Positions 1 to 5,608 of a DNA stretch of 6,946 nucleotides are shown in pieces. The stretch is from Proteobacteria bacterium UBA6522. GTDB taxonomy: Bacteria; Pseudomonadota; Gammaproteobacteria; Steroidobacterales; Rariloculaceae. Position numbers and translations under genes: made by a program. The notes under the pieces are model-generated. The model made no database searches. It was not told the DNA's origin and worked only from the letters and a program-made list of their open reading frames with translations. The first letter of the stretch is position 1; every line of letters starts with the position of its first letter. The stretch lies in the NCBI GenBank assembly GCA_002434915.1, contig DJLG01000051.1, forward strand, positions 1 through 6,946, written 5' to 3'.

Positions 1-104
1 GACACAGATTTTGTGTTTAACTCAGCAATGTTTTCATTACTTTGGCCAAAGGCGATAGTGCCTAGGCCCAGAGAGGAAATAAAAAAACCTGCTACTATTT
101 TCAT
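1..104 (-). CDS. Start of an exported protein of unknown function (C-terminus outside the window)
   Basis: Reading leftward from an ATG at 104-102, the frame stays open for 34 codons to the window edge. The N-terminus has one lysine at position 2, a hydrophobic core (VAGFFISSLGLGTIAFG) and a likely signal-peptidase I site after G20 (AFG|QSNEN), followed by polar residues. This is a classic short signal peptide, so the product should be exported to the periplasm or outer membrane. The in-frame codons upstream reach a TAA with no other ATG between, which supports this start. No clear Shine-Dalgarno sequence precedes it. It lies 84 bases after the dioxygenase stop on the same strand and may be the last member of the receptor-dioxygenase operon. 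Small Sel1/TPR-repeat proteins often follow piuC-type genes, but the visible part is too short to assign this one to any family. Confidence 0.6.
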   Translation of the reverse strand, partial: MKIVAGFFISSLGLGTIAFGQSNENIAELNTKSV

Positions 105-188
105 TAAGTAGGATATCTTCGGCGGTATAGACTTAAAGTGTTACTTGGCTTAGAAGATTAGGTTGAGCATGAAACATAGACAATTTGT

Positions 189-869
189 TTATGTGTCTGC
201 CCAAGAACGAAGTAGGTTATGGTAAATCCCAGCTAGTTCAACCAGAGACGCATGTTTTGGAACATCAGCTGCAAGGCTCTGTATAGCGGAGTCAAGCTGA
301 AATAAGGTTTCTCGTTGAGAATTGTCTCTGACCATACTTTGAATCCAGAAAAAAGCAGCTAGGCGTACACCTCTAGTAACAGACTCTATGCGATGAATAC
401 TTGTGCCTGGATAGAGCACCATGTCTCCAGCGGATAATTTTATGGCTCGCTCTCCAAATGCATCATTGACAACTAATTCTCCACCGTCGTAACTATCGGG
501 ATCACTAAGAAAAAGAGTTGCTGATAGATCTGTTCGAATTCGATGTGGACTTCCTGCAATAGGTCGAACTGCCCCATCAATATGCCCGCCGTAAGATTGA
601 TTGTCGCTATAACGGTTAAATAATGGTGGTAACACCTTAAGTGGTAATGCTGAGGCGGTGAAAACGGCATTTTTCTGCAGTGCATTAAGAATTACTTCTC
701 CTAATTCACTGGCAATGGGGTCTTCATCAGGTAATTGCTGATTATTCTTAACATTTTGAGAAAGATACCCAGCGCTGTGTCGACCATCTGCCCAATCAGC
801 ATTTTTAAGTGCATTTAAGGTATGTGCGACCTCTTCAGCAGTCAATACACCTTTAATGCTTATAAGCAT
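189..869 (-). CDS. piuC: PKHD-type Fe(II)/2-oxoglutarate-dependent dioxygenase, PiuC/YbiX family
   Basis: The 226-residue product matches the PiuC/YbiX family (usually about 225-230 residues) along its whole length, so it looks complete. The double-stranded beta-helix iron site is intact: H96 and D98 in the HxD motif (GGHIDGAVR), distal H159 (GTSIHR), and R169 as the expected 2-oxoglutarate-binding arginine. Other family blocks are PPLFNRY (81-87), PHRIRTDLSATLFLS (108-122), YDGGELVV (127-134) and FFWIQSMVRD (173-182). A C-terminal tail ends in GIYHNLLRSWADT. There is no signal peptide, so it is cytoplasmic. The family uses Fe(II), O2 and 2-oxoglutarate; its substrate is not established, although it is repeatedly linked to siderophore receptors (fiu-ybiX in E. 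coli, the piu genes in Pseudomonas). The start lies 4 bases after the receptor stop without a Shine-Dalgarno sequence, which implies translational coupling. The stop is TAA. Confidence 0.95.
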   Translation of the reverse strand: MLISIKGVLTAEEVAHTLNALKNADWADGRHSAGYLSQNVKNNQQLPDEDPIASELGEVILNALQKNAVFTASALPLKVLPPLFNRYSDNQSYGGHIDGAVRPIAGSPHRIRTDLSATLFLSDPDSYDGGELVVNDAFGERAIKLSAGDMVLYPGTSIHRIESVTRGVRLAAFFWIQSMVRDNSQRETLFQLDSAIQSLAADVPKHASLVELAGIYHNLLRSWADT

Positions 870-873
870 GTCA

Positions 874-3144
874 TTAAAAAATCACATTCAGAGCAAAAGT
901 TATTGTCATGCCTGGGCCTGGCACAATATGCCAAGGGTGTAATTGATCGAAGTAATACTCATTGGTCAAGTTAGTCGCATTCAGTTTCAAAGATATAGTA
1001 TCGGACAATAAGTAACGTCCCATTCCATCTAACAGTTGATAGCCTGAAACCGATTTTCCACTGCCAGTGTTTTGTGCTAACAAATCTGAAATATGTCGAG
1101 TGCCAATGCCAAAGTCTAGGCGCTCATTCAGTTGATAGTTAATCCATAGCGATAGTGAGTGTTCAGGGGCATTAGCTAAGGCTGCACCAACTGCAGCACC
1201 AGGAGCTGCCTTTATAACCTTTGTGTTTAAGTGAGTGTATCCAGCAGTTATAAAGATCCCTGGTCCAACCATGCCATTCATGTCCAATGATAGGCCTCTT
1301 ACCTGATGTTCGCCTCCTAATGTATTGAAGCCAGGGTTATTTGGATCAGCCACCCGAGCGTTCTTTTTTAGAATTTCAAATATCGCGCCGGCGAAGGACA
1401 AAGAACCTTCATTAAGATCTAGTTTTACTCCTGCTTCGAGACTTTGGTTTTGTTCTGGATCTAAAAATTGGTTTCCTAGCCCTAGCCCACGACCAGAGGT
1501 AAGCAATGATAGACCCTGTGCGGATGGGTTGAACGATGTGCTTCCAGCCAAATAAATACTGGACTCGAGAGTTGGTTTATACACTAACGCAGTGCGATAG
1601 CTTCCCTCTTTATCTACTCTATTGAATGATTCCTTTCCATCAACTGAACCGCTATTAAATGGTGTTGCTGGGCCCTTAAATCTCTCGGCATCATAGTCTG
1701 TATCGAACTTATCCCAGCGACCTCCAAGTGTTAATTGCCAGTTATCATTAATTTTGATTGTATCAAGGATGTAAAAAGCTGAAGTTTCACCTGTAGTATC
1801 TGAAACTACTCGGGGGTCAGTGCTCCCCGTAAAGGACATTTGTGAATTAGGGTTTAATAGAGATGTTCCTAGTGCCCCTATTCCAAAGGCAAATGTTGGG
1901 TTAGATTTTTCGCGAGAGAAGTCTAATCCACCGGCTATAACGTGTTCTATGCTACCAGTTTCTAATTCCCACGTGATTGTAGCCTGAGTTGCAAAGAGCG
2001 TTTCTTCGCTGTTACCTATAAATACATTCCGGTATATGGAAGTATCCGCAAGCGATGCGCCGGTAGCAATTGATTCCGTTATTAGGGCTTCTGTTATACG
2101 GCTTTCACGCTCATAGTTTGCATAACGAGTCAGCGCGTTGAGACTAATGGAATCATTAAACTGATGGATAATGTCAACGGTGAAGATATCCGCATCTGTT
2201 TCAAGGAAGTCGCTATCAAAACCATAGAAGTTTTGGCGAGATACGGGTACTGGTTTCCCATTAAGCCAAGGTATACCGTAATCCGGTCTGTCATCTGATG
2301 TTTGCTTCATGTAGCTGAGAGTCACCTGTGTATCGGACTCTAAGCCAAAAGCCAAGCTTGGAGCAAAACCAAATCGCTTGGCTTTAGCGCCATCTCGATC
2401 TGTTACTTCACCTTGATGCGATAGGACATTGAAACGAAAAGCCGTGCCACTTCCTAATAATTCAATAGGGCGTGATATGTCTGTCGTTGCACGAATTGTA
2501 TTGTCAGAGCCAACATTAACACTGAAATCTGTTATTGGATCGAGAGTTGGCCGTTTTGTCACCTGATTGATAGCCCCACCCGTAGAGCCACGACCAAATA
2601 GAACTGATGAAGGTCCTAGCAAGATCTCAAGCGATTCCAAATTAAATGGATCTCTTGGATAGCTACCAAAATCTCGAGTGCCATCTAAGTACATATCATC
2701 TCGCGCACTGAATCCACGGATATTAGGAGCATTACCTTGCCAGGCAAATTCACCTGCCCCCAGGGTGATTCCTGGAACAGTTCGGAGCGCATCATTTAAG
2801 GAAGTAAGTCCGCGGTCTTCAAGGAGCTCCCGAGACATTGTTTTGACTGTTTGCGGTGTATTTAGAAGATCCTCAGTTAATTTTGACATTGAGCTTTCAT
2901 CAGCCCTGTACCTTTCAATTTGTCGCTCGACTACTCTGAGTTCCTCGATAGCCTGATTCGATGAAGTTTCTTGGTTATTATTTTGTGTTGTCTGGGCAAT
3001 AGCAAAATTTGATAAGGAAAGACTGATTCCTGCGCCAACTATCGCTTGAGTGACAGCTTGCGCAATAGGATTGATAGGCCCAAGATCAAATGGCGCTATC
3101 TTATTAAAGCGATTTTTTAGCAAGTCCTTCTGCTGTTTTTTCAT
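874..3144 (-). CDS. TonB-dependent siderophore receptor, Fiu/PiuA-like (catecholate type)
   Basis: This 756-residue outer-membrane receptor imports a ferric siderophore using TonB-ExbBD energy. A long basic leader and hydrophobic stretch end in a likely cleavage site after A50 (FAIA|QTTQ). A TonB-box-like segment follows (IEELRVV, 66-72). The plug domain spans about 88-200, with LLNTPQTV (93-100), LNDALRTVPGI (116-126), NIRGFSARDDMYLDGTRD (141-158), LEILLGPSSVLFGRGSTGG (172-190) and AINQVTKRP (191-199); these blocks resemble Fiu-type catecholate receptors. The rest is a 22-strand-type barrel with NATNLTNEYY (722-731), a PGPGMT turn and a terminal phenylalanine. Length is normal and no frameshift is seen. 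It heads an apparent operon with the piuC-like gene, which supports an iron role. The exact siderophore cannot be read from the sequence. I see none of the FRAP/NPNL signature of heme receptors. No obvious Shine-Dalgarno sequence precedes the ATG; the upstream leader is very AT-rich. Confidence 0.93.
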   Translation of the reverse strand: MKKQQKDLLKNRFNKIAPFDLGPINPIAQAVTQAIVGAGISLSLSNFAIAQTTQNNNQETSSNQAIEELRVVERQIERYRADESSMSKLTEDLLNTPQTVKTMSRELLEDRGLTSLNDALRTVPGITLGAGEFAWQGNAPNIRGFSARDDMYLDGTRDFGSYPRDPFNLESLEILLGPSSVLFGRGSTGGAINQVTKRPTLDPITDFSVNVGSDNTIRATTDISRPIELLGSGTAFRFNVLSHQGEVTDRDGAKAKRFGFAPSLAFGLESDTQVTLSYMKQTSDDRPDYGIPWLNGKPVPVSRQNFYGFDSDFLETDADIFTVDIIHQFNDSISLNALTRYANYERESRITEALITESIATGASLADTSIYRNVFIGNSEETLFATQATITWELETGSIEHVIAGGLDFSREKSNPTFAFGIGALGTSLLNPNSQMSFTGSTDPRVVSDTTGETSAFYILDTIKINDNWQLTLGGRWDKFDTDYDAERFKGPATPFNSGSVDGKESFNRVDKEGSYRTALVYKPTLESSIYLAGSTSFNPSAQGLSLLTSGRGLGLGNQFLDPEQNQSLEAGVKLDLNEGSLSFAGAIFEILKKNARVADPNNPGFNTLGGEHQVRGLSLDMNGMVGPGIFITAGYTHLNTKVIKAAPGAAVGAALANAPEHSLSLWINYQLNERLDFGIGTRHISDLLAQNTGSGKSVSGYQLLDGMGRYLLSDTISLKLNATNLTNEYYFDQLHPWHIVPGPGMTITFALNVIF

Positions 3145-3193
3145 GAAAAATAATAATTTAAAAAAGGAATGATATTTAAGTAACTGCTAGTTG

Positions 3194-3209
3194 CTATTAC
3201 CTATAATAG
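3194..3209. promoter_or_regulatory. Short inverted repeat in the receptor leader, possible operator
   Basis: CTATTA and TAATAG form perfect 6-base arms around a 4-base centre (CCTA), 50 bases upstream of the receptor start codon. Just upstream of it, in the sense of transcription, at 3212-3223 is GCATGATAATGC, whose GCAT/ATGC ends are inverted and which contains one perfect Fur-type hexamer (GATAAT). Given the iron-uptake operon below, regulator binding is a fair guess, but neither site matches a full Fur box (adjacent hexamers score poorly by eye). Both could be chance in AT-rich DNA. Confidence 0.25.
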
Positions 3210-3257
3210 AGGCATGATAATGCTCGTTTTTATGAAACGGAAGTAGTATTAAAAAAT

Positions 3258-3285
3258 ATTATAGAATCAGGAGCCTATCAGCCAA
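3258..3285 (-). promoter_or_regulatory. Candidate sigma-70 promoter for the receptor-dioxygenase operon
   Basis: On the minus strand, a perfect -10 hexamer TATAAT (3263-3258) is preceded by a 16-base spacer and a partial -35 hexamer TTGGCT (3285-3280). Transcription would start near 3251 and give a leader of about 107 bases before the receptor ATG. It is the best promoter-like match in the 157-base gap. AT-rich sequence yields such matches by chance, so the support is moderate. Confidence 0.4.
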
Positions 3286-3301
3286 TTGTTACGAATTTAT
3301 T

Positions 3302-5554
3302 TCAGTAACGGAAAGTATAATTTATTTTAATTGCTAGATCGCTGAGCGAAGATTTAAACCGATTATTTAAGTCCATGTCCTGAAGATTATGGTTGAGTAC
3401 TAAAAAGAATTCTCGCCCAGCTTCAGGTATCCAATGAAGTCGTGAGTTGATTCCCATCGTTTCGGTGACATTGTCATACTGCACTAAAGTGAGCCACGAA
3501 ATAGTATTTGAAAAAATAATATCGGTTCTGAAACCTACTAGCCGGGTATTAAAGTTGCCGCCTGGAAGTTCTACCTCATTAAAATCATAATTCAGCCGAA
3601 ACTGTAAATGATTGTTTGGACCCCAGCCAATTGAGGTTCCAATTCTTTTGCGGGTCCCACCAAAAAAATCTCCTATTCGGTAGTTAGCACTCCCCCATAT
3701 TGTTCGGAAATCACCAGTAGATAATGAGAATTCTGTCTCATTGAAAGCATAGCTATCGGGTTGGACTACTACTTGATCATTTCCTTTTTCCCAGATCACA
3801 TAGGGTTCAGCAAGAACTTCTTTAGTCGAATGAAAGCGAATATGGGCCCGATCACGTAAGTGAGATTCAAGTTCTAAGGCACGTAGAGTAACCACCTGTG
3901 ATTGTAAGCCACCCTTGATTAATTCCACACGCTGCGCATCAATAGCACTATAGACTGTTCGTAAGAATCGTCCACCGACTCGTCTACTATGACCAAGTTC
4001 AAATGTTTGATCACGGATGCCGGCTCTGTTGACAAAACCTAATGCTGGAAGGAAATTTTCTTCGATCTGCTTAACCCCAATACCACCTCGCCACCCTAGA
4101 ACATTTGGGGCACGGATCCGAACTCCATAGGCACCTTGATTACTATCAATACCCTCAGTTCTTGATTCCTGGTACCAGGCTTCACCTTGGACTGACTTTC
4201 CCCCAGGCAATCTAGTATTGTTGTATATAAAATCAAACCCTCCGACACTATTTCCTAAGTTAGACCTAGGGTCGCCATCTGTAATAAGAATGCCAGCGGA
4301 AGACTCTTCTAGAACATTTGCTGTGATACGTCCCACGAAAATATCGCTAGCATTTACGTTTTCATATTGATCTTGACGAATAGCCAGGGCGCCGACATTC
4401 CAGCGTCCTACTCGACCACTTAATTTAGCTCCAGCATTTAAATCTACTGGCTGACCAGCAGCACCGAGCCCGATTCGTCTAGAAAAATATGGTCGACCAT
4501 TTTCTAGGTCTGATTGTGAAAGAGAGCTAGTTCCAGTGAGACCAAATCCTAGCCGACCTCCAACTCTAGCAAAACGAAAAATATCTGCATCTCTTAAAAA
4601 AAACGTACGTTTCTCAGGAAAAAAAAGACTAAATCGAGTGAGCTCTAATTGACGAGCATCGACTTCTGTAGCTGAAAAATCTGTGTTAAGAGTTAGTGCT
4701 CCATTAAGGGATGGCGTTATCTTATAGAACAGATCTAAAGACGGTTCGGTGCTAGTAGCATTTGTTGAAACATCAAAATCTTTTTTCTCCTTGAGAGTGA
4801 TTGATGGAACAATATCAATACCTTTCCCTAGCTGAAGATTTTCAAAACCAGTAACCTCTCCCGCAATGCTGGGGTCTTGACTTGAGTTACGAGAAACCCA
4901 GCCACTCATTTCGCTTATACGGCCAAGATCTCTAGTAAAATTAATTCCCCAGGTTTCATTCTGAGGATTGAATGAAAGCGTCTTAAATGGAATTGAGATT
5001 TCGGCTACCCAGCCCGAATCATTTCTACTAGCTACACCTTGCCAGATACCATTCCAGTTCCAATCTTGTCCATTTATGTCATAGAAAAGCATTTCCATTC
5101 TGATGCCATTTGGATTTAGCTGAAATCGATAACCATTGCGCTTATCGTTGAAGGGAGCAACGATAACTGAAAAGTAATCATCCCCCCAAAAATGCGCTCC
5201 TTGCCTGAGAGTATTCGCATTCATTACTTCAGGCTGTGAGTCAAACATTGTTGCGCCAATGTAAAGAGCATCATCGTCATAATAGATGCGGATCTCTGTT
5301 TTTTCCGATGGTACGGAATACTCAACAGGCCGGATCTGATGCAGATCATTCACAATAACCGCTGACTGCCAGACTTCTTCATCAAGATGACCATCAATAA
5401 TAGGGGCTTGCCCTCTAACAATAGATACGGACTTTGTTTCTGATTCTAAAGATGGGGTGTTTTGAGCGAACGTGGGCCCACTAGCGGTAATCAATAAGGC
5501 ACCACCAATAATCATGTGTAATATGATTATTTTTTGTAAAGACTTTTTTCTCAT
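3302..5554 (-). CDS. Secreted CBM9-like/DUF5916 outer-membrane protein
   Basis: This 750-residue product has a signal peptide (MRKKSLQK n-region, hydrophobic core, likely cleavage after A30, TFA|QNT). A CBM9-like beta-sandwich domain follows at about 43-240; visible blocks are IIDGHLDEEVWQSA (52-65), RIYYDDDALYIGATMFD (89-105), DDYFSVIVAPFND (125-137), GYRFQLNPNG (141-150) and GWVAEISIPFKTLSF (181-195). From about 245 comes the DUF5916 region, with the signature NTDFSATEVDARQLELTRFS (290-309) and LFFPEKRTFFLRDADIFRFA (310-329), then many alternating amphipathic strands, ending in KINYTFRY, an aromatic end typical of outer-membrane barrels. Length fits the family (about 700-900). The function of DUF5916 proteins is not established, and the CBM9-like domain does not prove sugar binding. 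It starts 54 bases after the binding-protein gene and may be co-transcribed with it. The stop is TGA. The start has no clear Shine-Dalgarno sequence. Confidence 0.88.
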   Translation of the reverse strand: MRKKSLQKIIILHMIIGGALLITASGPTFAQNTPSLESETKSVSIVRGQAPIIDGHLDEEVWQSAVIVNDLHQIRPVEYSVPSEKTEIRIYYDDDALYIGATMFDSQPEVMNANTLRQGAHFWGDDYFSVIVAPFNDKRNGYRFQLNPNGIRMEMLFYDINGQDWNWNGIWQGVASRNDSGWVAEISIPFKTLSFNPQNETWGINFTRDLGRISEMSGWVSRNSSQDPSIAGEVTGFENLQLGKGIDIVPSITLKEKKDFDVSTNATSTEPSLDLFYKITPSLNGALTLNTDFSATEVDARQLELTRFSLFFPEKRTFFLRDADIFRFARVGGRLGFGLTGTSSLSQSDLENGRPYFSRRIGLGAAGQPVDLNAGAKLSGRVGRWNVGALAIRQDQYENVNASDIFVGRITANVLEESSAGILITDGDPRSNLGNSVGGFDFIYNNTRLPGGKSVQGEAWYQESRTEGIDSNQGAYGVRIRAPNVLGWRGGIGVKQIEENFLPALGFVNRAGIRDQTFELGHSRRVGGRFLRTVYSAIDAQRVELIKGGLQSQVVTLRALELESHLRDRAHIRFHSTKEVLAEPYVIWEKGNDQVVVQPDSYAFNETEFSLSTGDFRTIWGSANYRIGDFFGGTRKRIGTSIGWGPNNHLQFRLNYDFNEVELPGGNFNTRLVGFRTDIIFSNTISWLTLVQYDNVTETMGINSRLHWIPEAGREFFLVLNHNLQDMDLNNRFKSSLSDLAIKINYTFRY

Positions 5555-5608
5555 ATCTTATGTGATGAGCTATGAAAGGAAAAAGTAGATATTCGCTTTA
5601 TAGCGTTT

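Noticed and set aside
134..188. Promoter-like TTGTCT-17-TAATCT upstream of the leftmost gene
   Set aside because: Only four and three of six bases match the hexamers; in AT-rich DNA this is expected by chance.
174..194. AT-rich inverted repeat (ACATAGACAA / TTGTTTATGT) over the end of the dioxygenase gene, possible terminator
   Set aside because: It has one wobble position, a loop of effectively one base unless the stem is shortened, very few GC pairs and no real T tract, and it overlaps the stop codon. It is too weak to call.
1325..1555. Plus-strand open frame of 76 codons inside the receptor gene
   Set aside because: It lies opposite a clear conserved coding region, shows no recognisable protein features, and is a shadow frame. 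The same holds for plus-strand frames at 2678-2956 and 6108-6314 and the minus-strand frame at 473-685.
874..3144. Heme or vitamin B12 specificity for the TonB-dependent receptor
   Set aside because: The plug motifs match Fiu/siderophore-type receptors, no heme-receptor FRAP/NPNL signature is visible, and the adjacent piuC-type gene points to siderophore iron.
5594..5605. Small hairpin CGCT-TTAT-AGCG between the binding-protein and DUF5916 genes, possible attenuator
   Set aside because: The stem is only four pairs and the T run lies about nine bases away in the minus direction, so it is likely chance.
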